Shown in pieces: positions 21,219 through 31,878 of a stretch of 64,000 bases of DNA. The DNA is from Haemonchus contortus. Taxonomy: Eukaryota; Nematoda; Chromadorea; Rhabditida; Trichostrongylidae. The stretch spans positions 13,184,091 to 13,248,090 of the forward strand of contig LS997564.1 of assembly GCA_000469685.2 (NCBI GenBank), in the 5' to 3' direction. A program made the position numbers and the translations under genes. Under the pieces are notes generated by a model, which did not search any database, was not told where the DNA came from, and worked only from the letters and a program-made list of their open reading frames with translations. Positions within the stretch are counted from its first letter, which is position 1, and each line of letters opens with the position of its first letter.

Positions 21219-24200
21219 GACAGCGACTTCACCCTCACAATCAAATCACAGCAAGTTTTCATACAGTGCAACACTACCTCCTTCCGTAGCTTCTGTGGAT
21301 GAACTTGGAGGGTGAGCTTTCATCCAGATCTTCCCGGAATACGACCTAAGTTGCATGAAGTTAAGGTCGGATAATGTTGTTTCAGAAGCGGAACGAGTAC
21401 TACAAGGCGGGTCGACTTGCCAAGCATCATTGTTAGTAGAGCTGAGACAGAACGAGCACGAGGAGGAAAGGAGGAAGATATGGACTTCTCTAGTGTACGT
21501 TCATGTGACGATTTGAAAATTTTCTTCTAACGTTGCTTTGCCCTTGGTGAGACTGTGAAGATATCGATTACGAAAGCGCAAAATCAATACTCATTGCTCA
21601 GCAAATGCGTTAAGTGGGTAGAACGTGATGGCCGCCAAGCAAGAGAAGTCTGTTTCCTTTGTCGCACTAGTCCGATTTTAACGCGCAGATACGGAAAAAT
21701 CCGTTTTCATGAAGTACAGAAACAGCGGAGCGCTGTTTAGGGGGTGTTTCAGAGTATTTCAATCAGGAATGCTTTTGCTACCCCGATCATACTACCAAGA
21801 CAATTCCAGCTTGTTCATTCCATTCTGACGCCATCAACTCGACCGTCAGACACGAATGCAGTGCGAAATCAACTAGACGAGCTTATTAGACGACATATGA
21901 TGGACGACGCTGTTGGGAAGGGATTGGATTTGTCACCTTCGTCACGAATAGATGCGGCTGCTGTGAGAATTTCTAAGGTAATTGAACATAAAGGTGTTAT
22001 TTAGTTATACTGCTAGCTCTTTAATCTACAATTAAGCAAAAGAGCATGTATAAATCCTTTTTTGGTTTTTTTGTTGTGGGTCGATTCAAAACTAGAGTTT
22101 TGAATAGTAAAACGTGTAACCAGCCTTAATGTCTAAATGTTTCACGAATTTTGTCATCCCGTAGAGAGGGATCCCGATTGCATGTGTTCAACTCCCTAGA
22201 ACCCTACTATACAGTTCAAAAATAGTAGCTCCAAGCACTATCATATGTTTGGGCCCCTTAAAAACCACTAATGCCCAAGCTAACCAGGGAAGGATCCCAA
22301 GTCGAAGTGGCCAATTGAAATGAAACCTACACTGCTAGACGTGTTTTTGGGTGCAGAGTTCAGATCTGCTTTCCAAATTTGCCGAGCGTTTCTCTGAACG
22401 GAGTTATGAGGGTGGTCAAGGAGAGCTTAACATGAGAAGACTTAAATAACATGGATGTTCCTCTCCTCTCAACGGCGGCTTGGTGTAGTGGTAAGTGTGA
22501 CGCTTTATGGGCGAGAGGCTAGGGTTCGGGTTTTTTGGGGGACAGAGTTTTTGCATTATATAGAATTTTTCCCTCGAGGACTAGAAAATACTCTCATAAT
22601 GATTTTATTACGTTCTATGAAGTTTTGATGCCTTCTCCAACCTACCTACCTGTTACCGAATGGAAGATTCCTCCGTGCGCAAAATTTGGAGGTTCGGAAG
22701 GGAAAATGCATATGATGAGCAATGATGATGCTAGAGTGGGTGTTGATGCTAGATTGGGTGCGATGGTGCATAGCAGCTCCGGACTCACCACCACCGGCGC
22801 TGGTGGTAGTGGACTTGAAGACCAGAAAGCTATCACCTTACCTCCACAAAAGCAGGTGAAGGGATTGACACCCTGCCCGAGGCTACCACGAGGCTTATGC
22901 AGCCCGATAGAAGCTTATCTCTCATTTCCTTTTAAAAATATGGTTAAGCGCACCACCTCATAGCTCATGATCTCAACTTTTCAGCAACACACACGAGACC
23001 CCATTCCTCGCTCACTGTCGCTTGTCCACTTTCAATTCTGTCCGGCTAGATTTAGGAAATTTCTCATATATTCATTGTATGCCGCCGGCTACTTAAGCAC
23101 TCACCCGGGTGATTTTGGGATTCAGGGATGACTACACAATTCTGTTGTCCTTCTATTTGGGGTTAGTAAAAGTAAAGCAATGAACTGTGACGAGTTCTTT
23201 TTCATCCGTTGCTCCCACTGTGAGAAGCTTCTTTGTTTCAAGCATTGCCTACTAGAGTACCACATTTGTTCATTCAAGTGATAAAAGTTATCCTACTGTG
23301 AATATACAGTGCATGGGCATGCGAGTAAAACTGAAGTATCACTTTATGTGGATAAATAACAGTAGAAGCATCAAAACTTCATAGAACGTAATAAAATCAT
23401 TATGAGAGTATTTTCTAGTCCTCGAGGGAAAAATTCTATATAATGCAAAAACTCCGTCCCCCAAGAAATCCGAACCCTAGCCTCTTGCCCATATAGCGTC
23501 ACGCTTACCACTACACCAAGCCGCCATTGAGGGGAGAGGAACATCCATGTTCTTTAAGTCTTCTCATGTTAAGCTCTCTGTAACCACTCTCATAACCACC
23601 CTCATAACTCCGTTAGAGAAACGCTCGGCAAATTTGGAAAGCAGATTTGAACTCAGCATCCAAAAACACGTCTAGCAGTGTAGGTCTCATTTCAAATGGC
23701 CACTTCGACATGGGATCCTTCCCTGGTAAGCCCAGGAGGCAACCAGCGCTATCGCTCTTTGAGTCCCTGTTGAGCCCTACATAGGCCAATCCAAGCAACG
23801 CCCTTGTCGTCAAAGGATTGAAAATCTCTATGAAAAAATCCAAACACGAATATTTGAATAAATGATTGCAGATTCAGTGACTTTCTGCTTAATTGACTGC
23901 GTTCAGATTAATTCTGTGGAGATGAGGCGATACACAACCGATGAACTGTGAATTGTGATTTATTTGAAATGCGCTCTAAATAAATATTGTCTCATTTCTT
24001 CATGTGTCACTGTCAGATATTTCCCATCAACGTGATGAAATCTAACAGTTTGACGAGAAGAGTCATTTTGTGAGCATACTGCTTAACTGCATTACACCTG
24101 ATTCCTTACTGAATGTTACCCTTCTAGAATTTGAGTGTTTCATTATTCGCGCGGCTGATTCCTCACTTGGAGCATGAACGTATTACAATAGACAAATACA

Positions 24201-25127
24201 TCAGGGTGAGGAGTGTCATAAGTCGCAGGATCGAATCACATACGAGTCAAGAAAGTTCGCCTCGCAGGAGTTTCTGCCATTTTTTTTGTTTTTGCCCTGA
24301 TTTCGCCTCGCAGGAGATTCAAATGCTATAGACGGCTGAGGTAAGATATTCAGATTTTCGCAATGTTCCACGGCAGATGCGGAAACTTCGTTGCTAAATA
24401 CGGTCTGAGATCACCTGACTCACTAATGCCTCCTCATGCGTGCGATTCTGTAATTCTAAACAAGGGGGAACACGAGCTTAAGTTTGATTTCCTAGTTCGC
24501 AGTGTCGTTTTACAAATGTAAAATTTTGAAAAAAATGGAGAAACTGTAGATCTGCTAAGCTCTGTTGAATAGGCGTTGCCGCCAAAAACAGACCAATCTA
24601 TCCTCAAGCCTCCTTTAACTTTCTTAGGCTATTATAGGTCTCTGCTTTTCCATATCAATACTTTTACCATAATATAAGGAGTTGCGAAGACAGACAAGTA
24701 TACAGATTAGGACAACGACTATCAAACCAACTTACCAGTTCTGCTTTCTATGAAAGAATGTACTACCAGACGAACACATGCCCACGGATTTGTCCCGGAT
24801 CGATTTCCGCCCTTGTCAACCGAGCCTTGCATCCCTCCGAAGTTTGTTCATTGGTAAAAGACTGATCTAGTAGGATAAATACACTGAATTGTCCATCGGC
24901 TAGCCGCCACAAGCCATTGCATAGGCCACATACGCATTCAATACGCCAATACGTCGATTCTGAATGAAGGTCAAATGCGGAGCCCACCCCAGAACGGGAC
25001 TAATTTAAGCCTAAAATTTTACACTTTGTTCATATAAGAAGGCTTTTGTAGACAAACAGATTCCATTATTTTTTAGGGAAATGCCAGCGTCGGTGATTTC
25101 ACTACATTGCCTAGCAAACACACATAG
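21219..25127 (+). CDS. Partial gene, unknown serine-rich protein
   Basis: Three exons join in phase: 21219-21311, 21386-21494, 21753-21977. A fourth, 25077-25127, can end the protein with a TAG stop. The peptide runs TATSPSQSNHSKFSYSATLP, then SGTSTTRRVDLPSIIVSRAE, then DTNAVRNQLDELIRRHMMDD, and ends NASVGDFTTLPSKHT. It is Ser/Thr-rich and probably mostly disordered, like the tail of a larger signalling or membrane protein; no domain is recognised. The 5' end is not found: the first exon needs two bases from an upstream exon. The intron between 21494 and 21753 also has an open frame with Cys residues that might be an alternative exon. The last exon is 3.1 kb away and is the weakest element. 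Confidence 0.45.
22278..22625 (+). repeat. Left arm of inverted repeat with tRNA-like core
   Basis: About 350 bases that recur, inverted, at 23382-23733. Near the middle is a tRNA-like segment with box A TGGTGTAGTGGTAAGTG (22489-22505) and a B-box-like AGGGTTCGGGTT (about 22530). The ends do not pair as an acceptor stem, so this is a tRNA-derived repeat and not a tRNA gene. It differs in sequence from the other SINE family in this window. Confidence 0.8.
23160..23279 (+). CDS. Candidate exon with AN1-like zinc finger half
   Basis: From ATG at 23181 to TGA at 23279 the frame gives MNCDEFFFIRCSHCEKLLCF followed by KHCLLEYHICSFK. The spacing C-x2-C-x4-C-x2-H-x5-H-x-C equals the second half of an AN1-type zinc finger. 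A possible acceptor (GGGGTTAG) lies 18 bases before the ATG. It sits in the spacer of the inverted repeat, so it may be a displaced gene fragment or a captured exon. No partner exon with the first CxxC was found. Confidence 0.4.
23382..23733 (-). repeat. Right arm of inverted repeat with tRNA-like core
   Basis: Reverse complement of 22278-22625 with scattered substitutions. The tRNA-like core is read on the minus strand (reversed box A at about 23502-23518). The two arms enclose about 750 bases. Confidence 0.8.
23740..24765. other. Intronic or intergenic DNA, nothing recognised
   Basis: No supported gene. A short unit, TTCGCCTCGCAGGAG, occurs twice at about 24257-24315. Confidence 0.45.
24772..25008 (+). 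repeat. tRNA-derived SINE, copy 7
   Basis: Plus-oriented copy missing the A box. It shows a decayed B box (GGATCGATTTCC), CTGAATTGTCCATCGGCTAG, then ATTGCATAGGCCACATACGC and ATTCTGAATGAAGGTCAAAT, ending near CAGAACGGGACTAA. Confidence 0.75.
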
Positions 25128-25129
25128 CT

Positions 25130-26570
25130 ACCATCCCATCAGCTCACGGAAAGGGTCATGAATGAAGCCAAACAAGTATGGGCTGCCTATAACGATCCCA
25201 TCGATTCAAATGGAGGCTAAATACATTTGCTTGCCACTTTTTGAGAAAAAAATTCCTATGTGTATACGGAGAAGTTCTGCACAAGTTGGTATAGATAGAT
25301 CGGGCGGTTTCTTCGGTTCAGGTTGAAGCGAAACGGAGTACTCTTGTCCCCTTGGATCCACTACGTGAACTTAGGATTAGTTACACAAAGTTCCCAGTTA
25401 CTACCCACGCATAGGTAGGTCCCCAATATCGGTGCGTGGGTTATCATGTATTTGCTTGTCGCTATCAGGGGTATTCGCGATTATTCCTGTTACTTTTAAT
25501 TCAACCGGTGCATTTCTGTTTTACCATGTCTGAACGTGTTTGTTCGCCGCCCCTGCCAACCCACGAGGAACCGTAATAAACCTTGTTTTACTTCTTTTTT
25601 TTGTACTTTATTTTTTTATCAGAGCACGGGCTGATCAATGCCGAAAGTTCAGGGCCAACGGATTCCCACCCTTTTTATTATGCCCACTTCGAATGAATGT
25701 CAAATGCTTTATCGTGGTCGCACTCTGATAAATGTGGAGCTCTGCCTACTTCAGGCAGGCTTGGCACACTCTCGATCTATTGGACCTAGCTCCTTCACTT
25801 ACTGCTCGCTTTCGCCTTGTTTCATCTGCTCAGAATGGTGGTGCAATTTTTGTTTTTACTTGGGTGAAGCCAGTTTCCCTCACTACTGCCCTTCGTGGGC
25901 GGAATCGTCTGAATCATGCGTGTTCCAAGAACTCTGTCACATGCTCGCTTGGGGTTATATAAAGTAGAAACTCTTGGTCAAAGACCTTTTTCGAAGATAT
26001 CTTGATCTAGAATAATAATCATATTCGTTAGATTATTATCTAAACTATTACCTAGCATCTCGTAAAAGGATAACTGGAGTAAAAGCCTTTTTTGCGCTAA
26101 ATATCATTTTGACGAAGTAAGATTAAACAAAGGAATGAAAGGAACAAATATTTAGAAAGAAAAAAGTAGCTGAAATAATTAGAAAAGGCTTCAATCGTCT
26201 TCCGAACCTTGGCTGGGGAACAAGTTTTCAAGGAGTGATAGCAGCTAACAAAACCTGAGCTGCTTTTAAGAACAGCGACTTTTTGAGCGTGGAATTGTCG
26301 CCTGTTAATTAAGTAGAAAAATATAATCGACGCTATTTTTATTTGATTTTTTCAAAGATCACCATACAAAGATGCATTTGTCAAGTTCCAATACTCCTTT
26401 TATTCTTAAAAAAAATTGCACAGGAAGATTTAAAAAGCTATGCATTAACGTATGAGGTCGCCTACGTGAATGTAAGTTACATATTAGTGTATTGGAGAAG
26501 AAAAACTAGTATGTCTAGGATTTGCACAAAGGTCGAGTTCCCAAATGCACATCAAAAACCTCTTAGCAAA
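25130..26570. other. Intergenic, nothing recognised
   Basis: No supported gene. Frames at 25638-25967 do not resemble a known protein. A small inverted repeat, ACCCACGCATAGGTAGG...GTGCGTGGGT, is at about 25400-25441. Confidence 0.4.
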
Positions 26571-26576
26571 AGCGAA

Positions 26577-26647
26577 GGTCCCGGGGAGATTTGAACTCCC
26601 GTCGCAGGATTCAGAGTCCTGAGTGCTAACCGCTACACCACGGGACC
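26577..26647 (-). tRNA. tRNA-Gln (anticodon CTG)
   Basis: On the minus strand a complete cloverleaf can be drawn: acceptor stem GGTCCCG/CGGGACC (7 pairs), D arm with GTGTAGCGGTTAGCAC, anticodon stem CAGGA/TCCTG with loop CTCTGAA giving anticodon CTG, and T arm ACGGGAGTTCAAATCTCCC. A box (TGGTGTAGCGG) and B box (AGTTCAAATC) are intact. It has no intron, and CCA is not encoded, as usual in eukaryotes. CTG reads the glutamine codon CAG. Confidence 0.95.
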
Positions 26648-26649
26648 GG

Positions 26650-27090
26650 TGTTGACAAGCTCACGGTGGCCACTCACGAAAGCATCTTTAAATACGCACA
26701 GAAGTGCGGTGGGAGGATGGAACTCACCAATATTTTAAACCCGGGGTACAGAGATGAAAAAGCATCAGTACCCCACTTTTCCCGTGTCTAATGATCCTAA
26801 AATGATGGCAAAAACCGAACTGGACTGATGCTGCGAAACATTCCATGACTTTTGCCATTACCTAAGAATTGTTATTCCCATGTTATTATAAAACATCTGT
26901 AACATGTTTCCCAAACCCTCAGGCTCTCAAGTAGGTCAGAAGCTGTAGTTAATGGGGTAGTGGGAAGGAATGGTCATCCTCACAAGTATATGTAGGCAGC
27001 GGAGCTTGCTGACCTTGAAAGTGGACCGTGTCTGTAAATGGGCGTGGCCGAGAATAGACCGATTTGATAGCGCTCGCAGTTGAAGTGCAA
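26650..27090. other. Intergenic, nothing recognised
   Basis: No gene recognised between the tRNA and the GC-rich block. Confidence 0.5.
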
Positions 27091-27420
27091 CAGTGGGTGG
27101 GTACGAGGTGTTCATGAATCAATTACCGGGGGACCGGAGACGATCACTCATTGACGACGTCGACGACTTATCGCCCCCCACACCCTCGTGCCCCCGTGTC
27201 ACATTGCGGCGTTGCGTTACGCGTGCGTCGTCTCTGTGCAGATCGTACTTACTGCGCGCTAAGCACACACAAACAGCCAACAGTTCGGCCCTGTTTCTCT
27301 TCGACTGCGCAACCTGCAGCTCTTTTTCTCTGCGTGTCATCATCACCGCCACCTTAACTGCCGCCGGCTGACGTGACCGCAGCAGCAGCAGCAGCAACGA
27401 CAGCCGCCATGACGCTTGCA
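27091..27420. other. GC-rich block with CAG repeat
   Basis: This stretch is clearly richer in G+C than its surroundings, has many CG dinucleotides (for example TTGCGTTACGCGTGCGTCG) and a short CAGCAGCAGCAGCAG tract at about 27380-27395. Frames are open on both strands (27093-27371 plus, 27119-27421 minus), which is expected from composition. It could be a promoter or 5' UTR of a downstream gene, but no exon joins to it visibly. Confidence 0.35.
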
Positions 27421-27849
27421 AAGTTTCTTTTCGAGTTTTGATTCCAACCTGATAAGGTTTTATTTTTTTTCTCTCTTGATGGTAACTTTTTGCCGCGTAG
27501 GCCTTGTAAATGTTACCAAAAGTAAGGTAGATTACTGGTTAAAGGGCTGGCTTACAATATTCAAATTATTGCCACGTTCTCGTCCCTTAAGTTCTTCCAT
27601 CCCCAACTCCTTACTGCTTTTGTTCAGTTCTCTCCGGTACATAGTAGTGCCAATCATAAAATTCGGCGTGATCCGTTACCCCTGACGAAAAACATGTGCG
27701 CAGTTCGAGGTCAGGTGCTTTGTCCATACCTCAGGACGGCAATGCTAATATTTTTTTTTAAATTTTTCCTTTTTAATTTTTACTTTTACCATTGATACTG
27801 TAAATCTTCTCCCCTTATTCATTTCCAGACCCTTCACTCCCCAGGTGTT

Positions 27850-28085
27850 TATAGTTAAAGGCATCCAAAGAGGTTGGCGGATCTGCTAAGCTTCTCCAGG
27901 GGCCGAGATCCCTCCACGCGGTTTGCAGTATCGGCCGGCCACTGCCCTTTCCTCTTTTGAGCGGCCCGATTGCCTCTTTCCCCCTCCTCCGCCCCCCACC
28001 CCATGTTTTCCTTATAATATATCATGTAAACATGATTTTCTATTGCAATCCTGAAATAAATAAATGAAATGAAATGAAAAATGAA
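27850..28085 (+). mobile_element. 3' end of a non-LTR retrotransposon
   Basis: A GC-rich stretch (CCGAGATCCCTCCACGCGG) passes into a C-rich tract, then TTCTATTGCAATCCTGAAAT, and ends in a simple tail AATAAATAAATGAAATGAAA. A C-rich stretch with terminal short tandem repeats and AATAAA is typical of CR1/RTE-like LINE 3' ends. No reverse transcriptase frame is attached, so this is a 5'-truncated copy. Confidence 0.5.
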
Positions 28086-28089
28086 ATAT

Positions 28090-30040
28090 CAGTTACAGAT
28101 TACTTTCATCAGTCACGGTTGCCCTGAGCTGCACCCACTCATCAGGGTTCTATTATAAATATTTGCATCTAGAAAACCAGTCTATTGTGAAAGCGAATGA
28201 TACATTCTGCATTGAGCTCAACCACCTTACTCATTTCCACTGTTAAGCTGGTTTACGCACTTCAGATCATCAGTCAGTAAGACGTGTCCGTTTATATTGA
28301 AAGAGAACTAAGATTTTCTGTATTGTTCAGTAATTGTGGAGGTTGATGGCATTACATTTTAGTACCTTGGGTTCTATCAAAGTCGAGTATAGTTTTTGAA
28401 TAACGGCAGCTGCAGCAGATGTAGCGCCGCCATGGCTGGGTTGTGAAAATTTTTCGAGGATGGTTAGGACTGTTGACTTAGGCGTCGATCAGTGCCTTCA
28501 AGATTACTTTGTAAATAGTTCAGCTTAGAAAAGAATCAATTTGATGATTCCTAAGGATACTCGTATCCATGGCGTATCCTGAGCACAGGTAGACGTGGAT
28601 TTACCTTGCCTCCCAAATTATTCATCTATGTTACTATGGCATTGGAGACCCACCTGTTATACTTGTGATTTACTTGAATTACCATGCTGATGCTACTCTA
28701 CTCAGATAGTTTTAAATTGAAACGTAACCAGATTCATCTGGACACAAATTACATAATTATTCATTATTTTATTCATTTTATTTTTTTTTTTGAAATTTGC
28801 CAGTTCCTCCAATTGTGCAGTTATCTGTAACTGGTCAGTTATAATACGCTTCTATACCTTTTGGTAGTTGAAAGGTCACTTCTTTTGGTGCAATATCAGA
28901 TTATGTAAACTGTAACTAAACTGTAAAGTTTGTCGAGTAACCTGCTATAGTAGTGATTGATTGTGATGTTCTTTATGATAACAAAGTGAATAGCAAAGTG
29001 ATGTGGGGAGGTGCTTATCAGTGTGTCCGATAGCGCTATTAAAATGCCATAGCAAAGGGTTTTAATACGATTTTCTGACGACGAAGGGCAAAACGCAGGT
29101 TCACAAGGTGATTTCTACAGGGATCGTCCTCAGAACTTCTGCATACATCTTGATCTTTACTGCCATTCGCATAAGCTGTATGTACGATAATATTTTAAGA
29201 CTGAAGAAAGTTGCTGATCTGCTGGCGCGTTTGAGCCATGAATCCAATTTTTGTGCCATTTTCAGAGAATTGCAAGAGCTTTTGCACACATTCAGAGACT
29301 GAATGGTAACTTACAGCGGTTCACACATGACAACTCGACCACTGAAAGACTGACCTCGAATGAACAAACCCAAATGACCGGTAGGGATTCAACCGTAAGT
29401 AAGTTGACCAAAAACTCGTGGGACACCTTCGCTCTCGCTCAATCGTTTTCTGAGCAAAACTAATTTCGCCATTCAATGGGTTTACTACATTTTCCATATT
29501 TTCAACAGAGATGTATAGCTTTGTGAGTGGGGCACTCCTCTGAAGCGCCCAAGCTCTTCCAACCAATTTCCTGGGTTTTCTCAGATGTCGAGAAGGAGCA
29601 TAGTACGGAGTCTATCAGTTAAGAGAGGTACTAGACAAAGGAAGTTAAATATAAAAGTGTCGAATATGATATTAGAAACTACGCAGTGAAAAGAAACTAG
29701 CAGTACCTAATGTTCTCCGGAGTATTTATGCATTCCTGAATCCTTAGAAAAATTATGCTTACCCGGCTCGTTTGAAAAAAAAGTTCGCCAAAGATTCCTA
29801 CAAGAAAGAAGTAGCAGGTGGCGATTCTTCAAGCCCATTACCCTTTATGGTTACGGTGTTCTCCTAAGTTACTCGAATATGGTCGATATTGTAATCCTCT
29901 CAATTTTTGACTTTTCTGCTTCTTGCCGATTCCATCCCTGTTTCTGACCTTTAACCCATCGACCATATGGGATTTCCCTGAAACCTCTGAGGGTTCAAAT
30001 ATAGCCGGCGCCAGACGAACAATACTGCGCCTGTGCCCAT
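28090..30040. other. Intergenic, nothing recognised
   Basis: No supported gene or RNA. Chance frames at 29101-29566 on both strands were not recognised. Confidence 0.45.
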
Positions 30041-30193
30041 TTAGGAATCTCCCGACTCGATGGCGCCATTTTCTTTTTGGTGAGGTCCGTTGATGGGATC
30101 GCTAACAACGGGTTCTCCGCCCATCGCGATCCTCATCGCCTCAACCACATTTCCGGCTTCTTCGCTTGTTTGACCGCCCTGCAAAGCAGAGAT
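30041..30193 (-). CDS. Candidate coding exon, unknown
   Basis: On the minus strand a good acceptor (TCTGCTTTGCAG) is followed by a frame reading GGQTSEEAGNVVEAMRIAMG, then GEPVVSDPINGPHQKENGAI and a TAA at 30041-30043. G+C content is higher than the surroundings. No partner exon was found and the family is unknown; it may belong to a retroelement or pseudogene. Confidence 0.3.
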   Translation of the reverse strand: MSALQGGQTSEEAGNVVEAMRIAMGGEPVVSDPINGPHQKENGAIESGDS

Positions 30194-30199
30194 GACCGC

Positions 30200-31190
30200 T
30201 AAGTTGTTTTTGCTCCGTCACCGTTTAAGATCATCCATTTCCATACCCATTTCCGAGTCAATGGGGGTAAAATGTCTTAAAGATTTTAATTAAAAACAGT
30301 TACAACAGATTGCTGTTTGATATCAAAAGGCGCTGCATCGCTGTTGCCCACAGCCTACTTGGTCTAGGAGTGTGTCTCATAATTTAAGACCCAGCAATTC
30401 AGCCTCAATGGAGTAAATATTTTCAAATGGAAAACCCATATCCAGAATCGTTTGATTGAAATAGTCTGTAGGGATAACTTTCATTTGGTGTTGTAGTTAA
30501 AATTGATCTCCCGTACCCTCATCAACTCGGCCGTGGACGAATTAGGCGATCTTAGAGAAGCAACGGAACAACAATGGCTCAGGGACCATCTCCATTTGGG
30601 TACTTATATGAGCCTAGAGGCTCGAATAGTTAAGGCGCTCAACCGACCCTTGAATTTCGGCGGAAAATGCTATCAGTGGCACAGTTCCAAAAGTCCTACC
30701 AACACCATGCACTCTGTCGCTCTTCATGGACTCCAGAAATCAGAACCTATTAGCCTACACACGTATATCTAATCTGAATCCATTTTATATTTCTGTTGGG
30801 CCACAGTTGAAAATGATTCCGTGAAGTTGCTGGTTTACTTATGTACTGTATAAAAATACTGAAGTGTTTATTCTCAATCTTTTAGCTATGTAGCTTCCTC
30901 AATTTGGCCGGGCAACTGCAGTTTTGAAGAAATCAAAATATTTTCCAGCTGTCAATCAAACAGAAATGATAACGAGCAGTTTGTTGATGGCTGCGGTTAC
31001 CCTGCTGATTACCAAAATATTCTGGAATTGAGTGTTTCTGAGAATGAACATCTTTTTGGGCTGCTGCTGACACTTACTCGAGATTCGGCTGATTTTTGAC
31101 TCAATATTCGTTGATTCTTCCTACCTTTTAAGATCAGGGCCCTCTTCTGTATTTCGAAAGAAGTTTGATGAGCAAGATTAAAAAGAATTC
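30200..31190. other. Intergenic, nothing recognised
   Basis: A 90-codon frame at 30503-30772 is not recognised and has no splice context. Nothing else stands out. Confidence 0.4.
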
Positions 31191-31197
31191 TGTGGGT

Positions 31198-31262
31198 AGC
31201 CACTAACTTGTCTTAGACAATGCTTCTTGAGAAGAAGCATTGTCTAAGACAAGTTAGTGGCT
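31198..31262. repeat. Perfect 31-bp-arm palindrome with 3-nt loop
   Basis: AGCCACTAACTTGTCTTAGA plus CAATGCTTCTT is followed by GAG and then its exact reverse complement. The arms are identical over 31 bases, so this is either very recent or under constraint. It would form a strong DNA cruciform or RNA hairpin. Confidence 0.9.
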
Positions 31263-31859
31263 GACAAGCATTCTTGAATGAATGATTTATGGTTTTCTTA
31301 CTTTGTTACTTGCTTAATTATTTACTTTAACAGCTGAAGGCTGTAGAAGAAGATTGAGGAATGCCGTATTCCGAATGGACTGCCTAGTTTGCACTTTTGA
31401 AATTATGATTCATGAGACTCCAAAACTCTATGTAAAAGCGGTATTTAGTGGTTTCGAGGGGAAAACCTGATCAGCAATGTTTAGTTTGAGGTAGCTACAA
31501 ATGCTAGATAGCTAATGGGTAGAAACCTCTAGTCGATTGTACCACCTGAGCAAGAGCTATGTATGTGTTGCCTGTTGATTATAATTGATTTGGAAGGATT
31601 ACTTTATCGATTTATTATTACTTTACTCATGCTCTTTCGCTTCATTATGCAATTTTTTTTCAAAATAAGGCTCTATATCGGAGAGAAACAAACCACATCC
31701 TTTTGCCTTTGTTCTTCTTCTCGTTTTCAAATTTTCTCTGCTGGTCATCACTCGCAGAGCCTCAAGATCCATTATTTTCCTGTTGTCTTACAAATGCTGT
31801 CGTCTACTTTCTCATTATAACTACTATGAAATACTTTTCGAATTTTTTTAATCCAGCCT

Positions 31860-31873
31860 AGTACTGTTCCAGA
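31860..31873 (+). promoter_or_regulatory. Probable spliced-leader acceptor of sma-10
   Basis: CTGTTCCAG ends at 31872, six bases before the ATG ATG at 31879, after a T-rich tract with another acceptor (TTTTTTAATCCAG) about 17 bases upstream. This fits an SL trans-splice site. Confidence 0.5.
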
Positions 31874-31878
31874 ATGCC

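Noticed and set aside
21555..21740. Cys-containing frame between exons of the 21.2-kb gene
   Set aside because: No acceptor precedes it and no usable donor follows; the flanking exons already join in phase without it.
22480..22560. Possible functional tRNA gene with A and B boxes
   Set aside because: No acceptor stem or anticodon stem can be paired, and it is part of a longer inverted repeat, so it is tRNA-derived repeat DNA.
27119..27421. 100-codon minus-strand frame in the GC-rich block
   Set aside because: Open because of base composition; the Leu run comes from the CAG repeat and no family or splice site supports it.
30503..30772. 89-codon plus-strand frame
   Set aside because: Reads like protein in part but has no acceptor, no partner exon and no recognisable family.
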